From Streptomyces sp. S.PB5 (GTDB taxonomy: Bacteria > Actinomycetota > Actinomycetes > Streptomycetales > Streptomycetaceae), in the NCBI RefSeq assembly GCF_030403745.1, contig NZ_JAQMWP010000016.1, forward strand, positions 62,001 through 126,000: a stretch of DNA of 64,000 nucleotides, written 5' to 3'. Below the pieces are notes generated by a model. The model was not told the DNA's origin. It saw nothing but the letters and a program-made list of their open reading frames with translations, and searched no databases. Made by a program: the position numbers and the translations under genes. Numbering within the stretch: position 1 is the stretch's first letter; every line of letters begins with the position of its first letter. Of this stretch, positions 43,442-51,938 are shown piece by piece.

Positions 43442-43524
43442 CCGGCGACCGGGACGTCGGGCAGGCCCCCTGCCGAAACGGTCCCCCGTTCCCGCCCCTG
43501 ATCCGTGAATCCCATGGCTGGGTG

Positions 43525-43722
43525 AGGATGCGGGTCCGGAGGAGTTCGAACGAAGCTCGCCCGTACATCGCCCTCTTGAGTGTCTTCACTCGGTTCACGT
43601 GACCTTCAACGACGCCGGAACTCCACGGGCGGGTGGGGCCGGCGGTGACAGCGTCGAGGTCTTGGCGGAGGAAGTCGGCGAAGCCCTTCATTGGCTTCGG
43701 TGCGTCCTGCTCGGCCTGGCAG
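43525..43722 (-). pseudogene. ISL3-family transposase, C-terminal fragment
   Basis: Minus-strand reading 'QAEQDAPKPMKGFADFLRQD', 'LDAVTAGPTRPWSSGVVEGH' and 'VNRVKTLKRAMYGRASFELL' is the C-terminal catalytic segment of ISL3 transposases, ending 'RTRILTQP'. It directly abuts the SulP fragment at about 43725, so transposition or deletion at this element probably destroyed that gene. Confidence 0.8.
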
Positions 43723-43731
43723 ATCCACTCC

Positions 43732-44151
43732 ATGTGGCGGGTGCACCGCGGTGAGGCGCTGATCCTGGCCGTCACGACGGTGTCGATCGTCGCGGTGAGC
43801 ATGTTCGAGGGCGTGCTCATCGGTCTCGCGCTGGCCGTGGTCAAGACGGCGTGGGACTCCTCGCACGTCCGGCTGGAGATCGTCGACAAGGGCGCCGGCC
43901 TCATCCAGGCGCACCTCACCGGCAACGCCACCTTCCTGCGCCGGCCGAAGATCCTCGACGGCCTGGAGGCGCTGCCGCAGAACCGTCGCGTCGAGGTCGA
44001 CCTGTCCGGGGTGCACCACCTGGACCACGCCTGCCGTGCGGCGTTGGAGAACTGGGCGGCACGGCTCCCCCACTTCTCGACTTCACTCGAAACTGCGGGT
44101 GCCTCCACCGCGGACGGAATCAAGCCCGTCCCGAAGGCATCGGCCGTCTGA
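43732..44151 (+). pseudogene. C-terminal part of a SulP-type anion transporter
   Basis: About 139 codons. 'GEALILAVTTVSIVAVSMFE' and 'GVLIGLALAVVKTAWDSSHV' are the last two membrane helices of a SulP/SLC26 carrier, followed by a STAS domain ('LIQAHLTGNATFLRRPKILD', 'VEVDLSGVHHLDHACRAALE'). The first ten or so helices are missing and an ISL3 fragment lies at the break. Confidence 0.75.
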
Positions 44152-44340
44152 CGGAGCGGCTACGTCGCGGTCCCGGGACGGTTCCCGGTACCGCGACGTG
44201 GTCTCGCCGCCTTCATGGACGGTAGGGAAAGACGGCTCCGGAGCCGGTCGACCAGCCACCGGTCCGCGGCCACAATGAGCTCGTGGACGTCGTGTGACAG
44301 CGGCTTTGGGCGACGGACGCCATGGGCAAGGGGATGACGG

Positions 44341-44508
44341 GTGAGTGGGGCAGCGAGAGAGCGCGAGCTGCGGTGGCCGGTCTTCCAGAAGGTCTGGGAG
44401 GAGCACGACCGGCACCGGTGGACCGGGGCGGCGGGCAACCGCCGTCCGACGAGCGTCCCGCGCGAGCCCGTCACGATCGACCCCGGCACCGAGGTTCACG
44501 AGGCGTAG
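44341..44508 (+). CDS. Small hypothetical protein
   Basis: A 55-codon frame from GTG 44341, preceded at 7 bases by AAGGGG. It reads 'VSGAARERELRWPVFQKVWE', 'EHDRHRWTGAAGNRRPTSVP' and ends 'EPVTIDPGTEVHEA'. Composition is coding-like, with a Trp-rich central helix. I do not recognise the family. Confidence 0.4.
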   Translation: MSGAARERELRWPVFQKVWEEHDRHRWTGAAGNRRPTSVPREPVTIDPGTEVHEA

Positions 44509-44583
44509 TCATTCATCCTCCGGAAGGCTTACCACGCCCCGCGGGCTGTCAGGGTGCGTTTTGATAGGTGCACGCTCGGGGCC

Positions 44584-44712
44584 ATGGGCCGGGTTCCTCC
44601 GCTCGCGGTGGCCGCGGCAGCTGCCGCCCTCGCTCTGCCGCCGGCCCTGGCCCTCGTCCCGGCAGCCGCGCTCACCGGCACCGCTCACTGCGCCGTCGCC
44701 TGCCGGAACTGA
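44584..44712 (+). CDS. Possible short secreted or membrane peptide
   Basis: A 42-codon frame starting ATG 44584, almost entirely Ala/Leu/Pro ('PPLAVAAAAAALALPPALAL') and ending 'GTAHCAVACRN' with two cysteines. It could be a small exported peptide, but GC-rich DNA makes Ala-rich frames by chance and the ribosome site is weak. Confidence 0.25.
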   Translation: MGRVPPLAVAAAAAALALPPALALVPAAALTGTAHCAVACRN

Positions 44713-44760
44713 GATCCGGGTGCGGACACGGCCTCCCGCACCGTCGGTGGCAGCCGGGAG

Positions 44761-46521
44761 TCAGTCAGCGGTTTCTCCGTCGCAGGTGACTTCGTCGCGG
44801 GGCACGTACCGGGTCTTGAAGGTCTCCCGCTTGATCTCCTCACCGTCGTTCTCGAAGATCCGGTCGACCGCGACGTCGAAGCCTTCGAGCGGGGTCTGTG
44901 GCACGCACTTGTCCCCGGAGCCTTCACGGATTCCTGGCTGCTTCACGTTGGTACGCGGGCCCTTGACCGCTGCCACCGAGTCGTACTTCTTGGTGCCGAG
45001 GAAGGTGACCGTGACGGAGGTGTCGGTGGCCTGCGCATCGATGTAGATGGCGTTGCCGGAGTCGTTCCTGAACTTCAGGTCGAGGCTTCCCCAGGCCACG
45101 GTCGCTTCCCGGCCCTCCGGGTAACGCTCGATGTAGAAGGAGTGCGCGCCGTACTCCACCGGTTTCACGCCCGCGAAGAAGACGGCGTTGAAGACCGTGG
45201 TGGCGACCGTGGAGACGCCGCCTCCGGCCGCTTTCTCGAACTGGTTGTTGTTGATGATGATGCCCTCGACGAACCCGTTGGCCTCGGTCCGCTCCCCCAC
45301 GGTGCGGTTGAGGCTCCAGGTCTTGCCGGGCAGCACGACCGACCCGTCGATCAGCTCCGCGGCGCGGCCTATGTTCGTGACGCGATAAGCGGCGGGCTCG
45401 AAGTCGACCGTGAAGCTGGACATCTTCTCCTTGATGCCCAGTCGGCCGACGTTGTCACGGGTCAGCTCCGGCGCCACCTTCTCGGTGGCCAACGCCGCGG
45501 TGCGGGCCGCCCCGGTCCTCGTCAGCAGCGGCAGCACGGCTTCCTCCAGCGCCTTGGCCGTGACCTCCTGCCCGGACTTGCCGTCCGAGGCCACCACCAC
45601 CCGCCCGCCGTCCACGCGCAGCTTCGCGTTGACCGCCTTGTCAGTGGCCGAGGCAAGCAGGCCGGACACCGCCGGATCGGCCTGGAGCCCCTCGCCGTCG
45701 AGCACCGGCTGCAGCCGGTTCCCCTCGTCCGGCTTCATCGTCAGGTGCTTGCCGAGCGTCACCGGGCTGATCTCCACCGTCCGGCCGCCCGTGGTGAGCG
45801 TGACCGGGGCCGACATCGCGGGGGTGGCGAAGTCGTTCATCGCCCGGGTCACCTCCGCGGCACCGACCTTGGGTTCGTTGGTGCTGATCGGCAGACGAAT
45901 CGCTTCCGTGCCCTGGCCCGGCACGGTCGAGGCCAGAACCTTGAGCGCACCGTCCACGTCCAGGGACTGCCCGGACACCGGCTTCACGGACACCGGCTCA
46001 CCCGCGTGGAACGTGACGCCGCCCTCCCTGGCTTTCCGGTCGTGCGCCTTCGCCGTCCTGGTCAGTGCGGCGCGGGCCTTCTCCTTGTCCACGCGGACCA
46101 CCGGCTCCACCTCGCGATCACCGCTGGTGAACAGGCGCCCGATCACGGTGAACGGGTCGGACCCCGCTTGTGCGGCATCGGCTACGGTCCGCTCACTGTC
46201 CAGCGAGAAGCCGATCGCGTCGATGGCGGCGGTACGGTCGCCGATGCGTACCTTCAACGGCTCCGACCAAGCTCCGCCGAGGGCTCTCTCCAGCTTCTCC
46301 CTCGCCTCCGAGCGACTCAGCCCGCCGATGTCCACACCGCTCACCCGGGTACCGCCGGGAACCTCGTCACCGGCGGCCAGCAGGCCCACCCCGTACAGCC
46401 CTCCGAAACCGATACCCGCCGCACCGGCCGCCACCAGGGCTACGCGGCCGGTGCGGCCTATTCGGCGGCGACCGGCCGGCGTGGTGTCGGCGGGTGGGTC
46501 GAGAAGGAATGAGCGAAGCAC
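44761..46521 (-). CDS. VanW-family cell-wall protein
   Basis: A 586-residue protein with one N-terminal membrane helix (about 25-50) and a long extracytoplasmic part. Two or more YoaR/peptidoglycan-binding-like repeats ('GVDIGGLSRSEAREKLERAL' and related) precede the VanW domain with 'NRTVGERTEANGFVEGIIIN', 'AAGGGVSTVATTVFNAVFFA' and 'AHSFYIERYPEGREATVAWG'. VanW proteins accompany glycopeptide resistance and wall remodelling, but the reaction is not known to me. Monocistronic here. Confidence 0.9.
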   Translation of the reverse strand: MLRSFLLDPPADTTPAGRRRIGRTGRVALVAAGAAGIGFGGLYGVGLLAAGDEVPGGTRVSGVDIGGLSRSEAREKLERALGGAWSEPLKVRIGDRTAAIDAIGFSLDSERTVADAAQAGSDPFTVIGRLFTSGDREVEPVVRVDKEKARAALTRTAKAHDRKAREGGVTFHAGEPVSVKPVSGQSLDVDGALKVLASTVPGQGTEAIRLPISTNEPKVGAAEVTRAMNDFATPAMSAPVTLTTGGRTVEISPVTLGKHLTMKPDEGNRLQPVLDGEGLQADPAVSGLLASATDKAVNAKLRVDGGRVVVASDGKSGQEVTAKALEEAVLPLLTRTGAARTAALATEKVAPELTRDNVGRLGIKEKMSSFTVDFEPAAYRVTNIGRAAELIDGSVVLPGKTWSLNRTVGERTEANGFVEGIIINNNQFEKAAGGGVSTVATTVFNAVFFAGVKPVEYGAHSFYIERYPEGREATVAWGSLDLKFRNDSGNAIYIDAQATDTSVTVTFLGTKKYDSVAAVKGPRTNVKQPGIREGSGDKCVPQTPLEGFDVAVDRIFENDGEEIKRETFKTRYVPRDEVTCDGETAD

Positions 46522-46720
46522 TGGTTCTCCTCGTCTATGACGGTGGCGGGCGCGGGAAGGGACCTCACACCGGGCCGCGGGCCGGATGATGATGTGGAGA
46601 CTCTTGCGGCGTTTCTGTCAGCTACGTCACCGGGGCCTGCGACAGAGCAGGTGCGAGCACTTTTCGGAACGCCGATTCACCGCGGGCAACCCAACAGGCG
46701 CACAGCCTACCTCCTATCCA

Positions 46721-46735
46721 ACTAAGCCACTTAGT
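46721..46735. promoter_or_regulatory. CTAA-N5-TTAG palindrome, copy 1
   Basis: ACTAAG-CCA-CTTAGT, perfect 6-bp arms, 140 bases before the membrane protein gene at 46875. It is one of four copies of the CTAA-N5-TTAG motif in the 46.7-52 kb metal-related region. The rest of the 46522-46874 gap shows no gene. Confidence 0.65.
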
Positions 46736-46874
46736 GGTCGGTGCCGTAAATCCTTCGGGGGTTGACTTCAAGGTGGGCCGCCCTTGGGTAGGCCGCGAGG
46801 TGCAAGGTCGCTACAGAATGGGCATGCAAGATGACTGAGCGAAGTGGTCGCCTCTCTCGTCTGGAGAAGCCGAA

Positions 46875-47630
46875 ATGCATCATTCGCCGGGCGTTACCTT
46901 CCTGGACAACGCTGGGACCGTCATCCTCCTGCTGTGGGCCTTCGCCATGTGGGGCGCCGTCGCGGTGCTCGCCCTCGCTAGCCGCAGGGCCGTCGCTCCG
47001 TGGATGTTCCGCGCGTCGGCCGCCGTCATCATCCTCGGGATCCTGGGCCAGCTCGGCCACATCCAGGAGCACGTGGCCCAGACCGGGTACTGGGTGGCCA
47101 ACCCCGAGGCCCAGCCGTGGATGACGCCCTGGGGTACCGGTCTTGCCAACGGCTTCGGCCAGATCGATACCTCCAAGCCGAGCCTGGGTATGGAGATCCT
47201 GCACTTCACCGGCAACCTCATTTTTCTCGCCGGTATCGTCGGTGTCATGCTCATCACCCGCCGCGCACTGGGGACCAGGGCACGCAGGTACGCCAGGATG
47301 GGTGTGTGGATGCAGGGCATCCACGGGATCGAGCATGCCGTGCTGACTCTGTCGGTGGCCCTGGGGGCATCGCGGGCGATCGGCCTGTCGACGTGGTTCG
47401 GCCTGCTGGAGCCGGGGCCCGGTCTGTGGACGTACCGAATCTGGTGGCACATGCTCGCCAACCTCGTCGGCTCCGTCATCTTCGGCATCGCGGTCTACCA
47501 CCTGTGGCGGGAACGCCGACAGATCCGCGAGAGCCATCGTCTGCTGCTGGCCGGCAGCTCCGTCCCGCCCCAGGCCTCCCCTGCCCCACTCGTAGCGCAG
47601 CACGAATCTGGCCCCTCGGCTGGTCGCTGA
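46875..47630 (+). CDS. Multi-pass membrane protein of unknown function
   Basis: A 251-residue protein with about six hydrophobic helices (near 15-35, 45-65, 105-130, 145-165 and 195-215). Conserved-looking histidines lie in or near helices: 'QLGHIQEHVAQTGYW', 'EILHFTGNLIFLAGIV', 'GIHGIEHAVLTLSVALG' and 'WWHMLANLVG', a pattern that suggests metal or haem binding. GGAG lies 8 bases before the ATG. It is preceded by the first CTAA-N5-TTAG palindrome. Family not certain. Confidence 0.8.
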   Translation: MHHSPGVTFLDNAGTVILLLWAFAMWGAVAVLALASRRAVAPWMFRASAAVIILGILGQLGHIQEHVAQTGYWVANPEAQPWMTPWGTGLANGFGQIDTSKPSLGMEILHFTGNLIFLAGIVGVMLITRRALGTRARRYARMGVWMQGIHGIEHAVLTLSVALGASRAIGLSTWFGLLEPGPGLWTYRIWWHMLANLVGSVIFGIAVYHLWRERRQIRESHRLLLAGSSVPPQASPAPLVAQHESGPSAGR

Positions 47631-47973
47631 CGGTGCAGCAATGCCGGTTCGAGCCGGGGACGTCCGGCGTGGAAAGGACGCAGGACACGCCACATGGGGA
47701 GGAGAGTGCGGTCGCCGGACGTTCGCCGTGCAGGTAGAAGGGCTGACTGGGCCGTTCGCGCATACCTGCGCTCACGTTCCGCATCGGGCAGCCCGCCGGC
47801 CATCTGGGGCCAGGCGGTGCGGGCGCGGGCGGACAGCCGCTGCTCAAGCGGGGTCTTGGCCGAGGCCGGTGGGGCAGGCATAGGACCGTCCTGCCTGCCC
47901 CCGTCCTGACACTCAGTCATGATCGTGTCTGTTCCCGTCTCCTGCACCGAACGGCCCCACGACCGTGCCTCGA
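47631..47973. other. Degenerate stretch with a possible ISL3-like scrap
   Basis: No intact gene. On the plus strand at about 47718-47760, 'RRTFAVQVEGLTGPFA' resembles the zinc-finger-linked region of ISL3 transposases (compare 'RRTFVAQVEGLTSKYA' at 58880), so a small transposase scrap is possible. The remainder is not recognised. Confidence 0.35.
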
Positions 47974-48060
47974 GCCAGGACGAACTGCTGCGGCTGGCAG
48001 GCGCGTTGGAGCACGCCTCGGAGCACCCCATCGCCCAGGCGATCGCGGCCCTTGAGCGTT
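47974..48060 (+). pseudogene. Fragment of a heavy-metal P-type ATPase
   Basis: Reads 'QDELLRLAGALEHASEHPIA' then 'QAIAAL'. This is the SEHPxA segment of the nucleotide-binding domain of P1B (copper/zinc) ATPases, where the HP dipeptide binds ATP. Only about 28 codons remain. A different, intact P1B ATPase lies at 49346. Confidence 0.6.
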
Positions 48061-48098
48061 GCCGCCCTGCCCATGCTGGCACCAGATCCCGATATAAC

Positions 48099-48111
48099 CT
48101 AAGGTACTTAG
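48099..48111. promoter_or_regulatory. CTAA-N5-TTAG palindrome, copy 2
   Basis: CTAAG-GTA-CTTAG, perfect, 58 bases before the start of the small membrane protein gene at 48170. Same motif as at 46721, 48675 and 51924. Confidence 0.65.
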
Positions 48112-48169
48112 TAGAAAAGTCTTCGGCGGGTCACGTGTGCGCCTCTCCGCCGCCCATCGGGAGGTTCCC

Positions 48170-48379
48170 ATGCCTCAGTCCCTGTACCCGCTGCTCCTCC
48201 TGGCCTGCCCGATCGGCATGGGCCTGATGATGTGGTTCATGATGCGCGGCGGTTCGCACGCATCGCGGCACGGCCACTCACCCTCGCCGCAGGCCGAGTT
48301 CGCCGAGCTGCGCAAGGAGATCGCCGAGCTGCGCGCCGCCCAGGACCAGAAGGACACACCCCGGCCACTGCGGAGCTGA
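48170..48379 (+). CDS. Small Met-rich membrane protein (DUF2933-like)
   Basis: A 69-residue protein from ATG 48170 after GGGAGG. One helix holds 'LLLLACPIGMGLMMWFMMRG', followed by a His-containing stretch ('HASRHGHSPS') and a coiled-coil tail ('EFAELRKEIAELRAAQDQ'). The CP-x-MMxFMMRG motif recurs in the protein at 52623. Met/His/Cys content and the copper-ATPase neighbourhood suggest a role in metal handling; this is inferred. Confidence 0.75.
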   Translation: MPQSLYPLLLLACPIGMGLMMWFMMRGGSHASRHGHSPSPQAEFAELRKEIAELRAAQDQKDTPRPLRS

Positions 48380-48674
48380 GCCAGAGACCCTCAGCCTCAG
48401 GGCTGCCGCGGCGGCACTGACCGCCGCACCGCTCTTCTCTTCGCCTCCGCGGTCTACGACACGACGCGCCTGATCACTCCCCGCCAGACCCGTCGGCCAC
48501 CCCTCGCCTCCGGGGTCGACGCGCGGCACTGTAGGCCGAGGAGCGGTGGTACACCGACCTGCTCCTGCGCGGACGGATCGACGCCCGATCCTGTCGGCAG
48601 CGGATGAGCAGCCTCGCCCGGGGACACCGTGTCGACCGACCCCGCCGACACGGGCGACCGAACCGCCATTGCTA
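48380..48674 (+). other. Degenerate stretch with small-protein scraps
   Basis: No intact gene. At about 48430-48490 the reading 'TALLFASAVYDTTRLITPRQ' resembles the single-helix piece after the paralogous small protein at 52623 ('GALLFVLVMAGLVHDTVRLL'). At about 48535-48635 'EERWYTDLLLRGRIDARSCR' then 'QRMSSLARG' resembles a SHOCT-like tail. Stops and frame changes interrupt both. Confidence 0.4.
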
Positions 48675-48687
48675 CTAAACCAATTAG
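48675..48687. promoter_or_regulatory. CTAA-N5-TTAG palindrome, copy 3
   Basis: CTAAA-CCA-ATTAG lies about 95 bases before the broken SHOCT gene; the outer four bases of each arm match the other copies while the inner base differs. Confidence 0.55.
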
Positions 48688-48780
48688 CGAAATACGATGG
48701 CGGACAACCGCCGACCGGAGGCGAGGCGCACCCCCGTCGCCCCGTCCGCCGGTCGGCGGCTCGATCGTAAGGAGCAGTAC

Positions 48781-48997
48781 ATGGGCACCTGGCCCGCCCG
48801 CAAATGCGGCTCTCCCGCGCTCTGACCCGGCCGCTCGGGAACACCGACGCCTCCACCCCGCCGTCCGCTCCCCGGCATCCGCCACCCCGGAGCAGCTGCT
48901 CGCCGAGCGGTTCGCCCGCGATGAGATCGACGAGAAGGAGTACGGGCGCCGCCTGGAGGTACTGCGCAACGGCGGGCCCACGCTGACCGAGCGGTGA
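48781..48997 (+). pseudogene. SHOCT-domain protein gene, frameshifted
   Basis: The C-terminal part 'SPASATPEQLLAERFARDEI' then 'DEKEYGRRLEVLRNGGP' is a standard SHOCT domain ending at 48997. The linker that normally precedes it ('ALTRPLGNTDASTPPSAP') lies just upstream in another frame, so a frameshift near 48860 separates them. The usual N-terminal membrane helix is not found, and ATG 48781 opens only a 14-codon frame. Probably inactive. Confidence 0.55.
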
Positions 48998-49052
48998 CCC
49001 GCTGAGGTCGGAGCCGGCTCACCTCGAGGGACCTCGTAGAGGAGGCACTGCC

Positions 49053-49280
49053 ATGCGAGCGATCGCCCCGATCGGTGTGGGACTCTCGGCTCTGGCTGCC
49101 GTAGCCCTCGTACCCGCGACCGCGAGGGCCGACGCTCCCTCGGATCCGGGTCCCAGGTTCGGCCAGCGCGTCCGGCACTGCGCGCAGGCCATGGGATTCT
49201 CCGGAACCCACAACCCCCTGGTGATGAGTGACGGATGGCGTGAGGAGTCTGCGGGCGGGGGAGTATTGGCCATGCCGGTA
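49053..49280 (+). CDS. Small secreted protein, C-terminus uncertain
   Basis: Starts 'MRAIAPIGVGLSALAAVALV' with a signal peptide cut near 'ATARA', followed by 'FGQRVRHCAQAMGFSGTHNP'. That 'FG..V..CAQ.MGFSGTHNP' stretch is seen in short secreted actinomycete proteins of unknown role, which normally stop about 15 residues later. Here the frame runs to 49568, through the antisense of the P-type ATPase gene, so the original end has probably been lost. Confidence 0.55.
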
Positions 49281-49345
49281 CTGCTGTGTCCGGCAGACGT
49301 GTCCGCAGGGAGGCATGGAGCACTACTTGCCGCGTCGGTGGTTGG

Positions 49346-51862
49346 TCAGGTGCTGCGGGCCGTTCTCGGGGCGTCCGGGGTACGCGGCTCGGCTTCGGCG
49401 GCTGAGGGCGCCGCTGCGGGCAGCCGCAGCCGTTTCAGGGCGAGGGCGTTGACGGCGACGATGATGCTGGAGCCGGACATGGACAGGGCGGCGATCTCGG
49501 GGCGCAGGACCAGGCCGAGGGAGGGTTCGAAGACGCCGGCGGCGATCGGGAGGGCGATGGAGTTGTAGCCGATGGCCCAGGCGAGGTTCTGGCGCATCTT
49601 GTGCAGGGTGCCGCGGCCGATGCGCAGGGCGGTGGGCACGTCGAGGGGGTCGGAGCGCATCAGGACCAGGTCGGCGGTCTCGATGGCGACGTCGGTGCCG
49701 GCGCCGATGGCGATGCCGAGGTCGGCCTGGGCGAGGGCGGGGGCGTCGTTGACGCCGTCACCGACCATGGCGACCTTGCGGCCTCCTGCCTGCAGTTCGG
49801 CGACCTTGGCGGCCTTGTCGCCGGGGAGGACCTCGGCGATCACGGTGTCGATGCCGAGCTGTTCGGCGATGCGGTCGGCGGTGGCCTGGTTGTCGCCGGT
49901 GAGCATGACGACCTCGACGCCGAGAGCGTGCAGTTCCCTCACCGCGGCCGCCGAGGTCTCCCGGGGTGCGTCGGCGATGCCGATCAGGCCGGCGGCGCGG
50001 CCGTCGACGGCGGCGATGACGACGGTGCGGCCGGTGGTGGCCAACTCCTTGCGGCGCTGGGCCAGTTCACCCAGGTCGATCTTTTCCCGCTCGGCCATGC
50101 GGCGGTTGCCGACGACTACGCGGTGGGCGTCGACCTCGGCGATCGCGCCGTGGCCGGGGACGTTCTCGAAGCCCGCGGCGCGCGCCGCGTCCACGGCCTG
50201 CGTGTCGGCGTGCCGGACGATGGCCTCGGCCAGCGGGTGCTCGGACTCCCGTTCCACCGAGGCGACCAGGCGCAGCAGTTCGCCCTCGGTGATGCCGTCG
50301 GCGGCGATCACGTCGGTGACTTCGGGTTCGCCCTTCGTCAGGGTGCCGGTCTTGTCCATGACGACGGTCTGGATGCGGGCGGAGGCCTCCAGGCCGACGG
50401 CGTTCTTGAACAGCACACCCCGCTGGGCGCCGAGCCCTGTGCCGACCATGATTGCGGTCGGGGTGGCGAGACCGAGGGCGTCGGGGCAGGTGACGACCAC
50501 GACTGTGATGGCGAACAGCATGGCGGTGCCCAAGGAGCGGTCGGTGGCCAGCAGCCAGACGGCCAGCGTGGCGGCGCCGCCGAGCAGGGCGACGAAGACC
50601 AGCCAGAACGCGGCCCGGTCGGCGAGGCGTTGCCCGGGGGCCTTGGAGTTCTGGGCCTGCTGGACGAGTTGGACGATCTGCGCCAGGGCGGTGTCGGCGC
50701 CCACCTTCGTGGCACGGACTCGCAGAGTGCCGTTGGCGTTGATGGTCGCGCCGACGACCTGCGAGCCGACGGATTTGTGGACGGGCAGGCTCTCGCCGGT
50801 GACCATCGACTCGTCGACGTCGCTCTCGCCCTCCTCCACCACGCCGTCCACGGCGATCTTCGCTCCGGGGCGGACCAGCAGCAGGTCTCCCACCACGACC
50901 TCGGCGGTGGGTACTTCGGCCGGCTCGCCGTCGCGCAGGACGAGGGCCTTGGGCGGCGCGAGGTCGAGGAGGGTGCGGATGGCGTCGTTGGCGCCGCCGC
51001 GGGCACGCATCTCGAACCAGTGGCCGAGCAGTACGAAGGATGCGAGCACGGTGGCGGCCTCGTAGAAGGCGTCGCCGCCTCCGGTGAGCGTGACGATCAG
51101 CGAGTACAGCCAGCCCGAGCCGACGGCGACCGCGACCAGCACCATCATGTCCAGGGTGCGGGCACGCAGGGCGCGTACGGCGCCGTCGAAGAAGATCGTG
51201 CACGAGTAGAAGATCACCGGCAGGCTCAGCAGCAGCGCCCACACGTCCTCGCGCAGCCCGAAGGGGACCGGGACGTCCAGGTTGAAGACGTCCTCGCCGA
51301 TCGGTGACCAGATGACGATGGGGATGGAGAAGAGCACGGCGACGAGGAAGCGATTGCGCATGTCCGTGACCATCTGGGCCATGGACATGCCCTCGTGTCC
51401 GCCGTGGCTCATCACCTCGTGCGGAGAGGGCATGGCCTCCGGGGCGGCGTGCGCCTCGTGCTCGGCAGGGGTGACATGTCCCGCGTGAGCAGCGGGAGTC
51501 GGCGGCTCGGCGACCGCTGTATGCCCCTCATCGTCCACGCGTCCGCCCGCTGCCGCGACAGGTGGAGGGTCCGGCTCGGCCATCGGGTCGCACAGGTGGG
51601 TCGGCACGGACTGGCCCGCGCAGTGGTAGCCGCACTCTTCCACCCAGCGGCGCAGCTCGGCCAGCGAGGTGAGGTTCGGGTCGAAGACCACGGTCGCTGT
51701 TTCCGACACCGGGTTGACCTCGACCTCCAGCACTCCCGGCCGGCGCCCCAGGACGGCGGCGGCGACGTTCTGCTGGGAGGCCCAGCGAAGGCCGCCCAGT
51801 TCGAGCACCGCGGTGCTGCGCTCCTTGCTGTGGCCCATCGGGTGATCCACGTGATGCTGCAT
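49346..51862 (-). CDS. CopB-like heavy-metal P-type ATPase with a CPD motif
   Basis: An 838-residue P1B ATPase from ATG 51862 (GGAGGAG upstream). Residues about 15-75 form an HMA-like fold without CxxC ('GGLRWASQQNVAAAVLG'). A His/Met-rich stretch (about 120-170, 'SHGGHEGMSMAQMVTDMRNR') leads into eight helices. The metal-site motif is C459-P460-D461 ('VVTCPDALGLATP') instead of CPC or CPH. The catalytic aspartate D503 is in 'DKTGTLTKGE', TGES precedes it, and 'SEHPLAEAIV' and 'VGDGVNDAPAL' complete the machinery. Likely exports copper or a related ion. A CTAA-N5-TTAG site lies 62 bases upstream. Confidence 0.92.
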   Translation of the reverse strand: MQHHVDHPMGHSKERSTAVLELGGLRWASQQNVAAAVLGRRPGVLEVEVNPVSETATVVFDPNLTSLAELRRWVEECGYHCAGQSVPTHLCDPMAEPDPPPVAAAGGRVDDEGHTAVAEPPTPAAHAGHVTPAEHEAHAAPEAMPSPHEVMSHGGHEGMSMAQMVTDMRNRFLVAVLFSIPIVIWSPIGEDVFNLDVPVPFGLREDVWALLLSLPVIFYSCTIFFDGAVRALRARTLDMMVLVAVAVGSGWLYSLIVTLTGGGDAFYEAATVLASFVLLGHWFEMRARGGANDAIRTLLDLAPPKALVLRDGEPAEVPTAEVVVGDLLLVRPGAKIAVDGVVEEGESDVDESMVTGESLPVHKSVGSQVVGATINANGTLRVRATKVGADTALAQIVQLVQQAQNSKAPGQRLADRAAFWLVFVALLGGAATLAVWLLATDRSLGTAMLFAITVVVVTCPDALGLATPTAIMVGTGLGAQRGVLFKNAVGLEASARIQTVVMDKTGTLTKGEPEVTDVIAADGITEGELLRLVASVERESEHPLAEAIVRHADTQAVDAARAAGFENVPGHGAIAEVDAHRVVVGNRRMAEREKIDLGELAQRRKELATTGRTVVIAAVDGRAAGLIGIADAPRETSAAAVRELHALGVEVVMLTGDNQATADRIAEQLGIDTVIAEVLPGDKAAKVAELQAGGRKVAMVGDGVNDAPALAQADLGIAIGAGTDVAIETADLVLMRSDPLDVPTALRIGRGTLHKMRQNLAWAIGYNSIALPIAAGVFEPSLGLVLRPEIAALSMSGSSIIVAVNALALKRLRLPAAAPSAAEAEPRTPDAPRTARST

Positions 51863-51923
51863 GGACACTCCTCCTTCGGGTGGCGGGTGCGTGTGGAACA
51901 TCGACGGCAGCCCTCGCCTACAA

Positions 51924-51938
51924 ACTAATGGTTTTAGT
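51924..51938. promoter_or_regulatory. CTAA-N5-TTAG palindrome, copy 4
   Basis: ACTAA-TGGTT-TTAGT, upstream of the CopB-like gene (start 51862, minus strand). Same outer bases as the other three copies. Confidence 0.65.

Noticed and set aside
49601..51307. Long plus-strand open frame opposite the CopB-like ATPase
   Set aside because: Antisense shadow of a strongly coding minus-strand gene; composition is Gly/Asp/Val-rich and no domain is seen.
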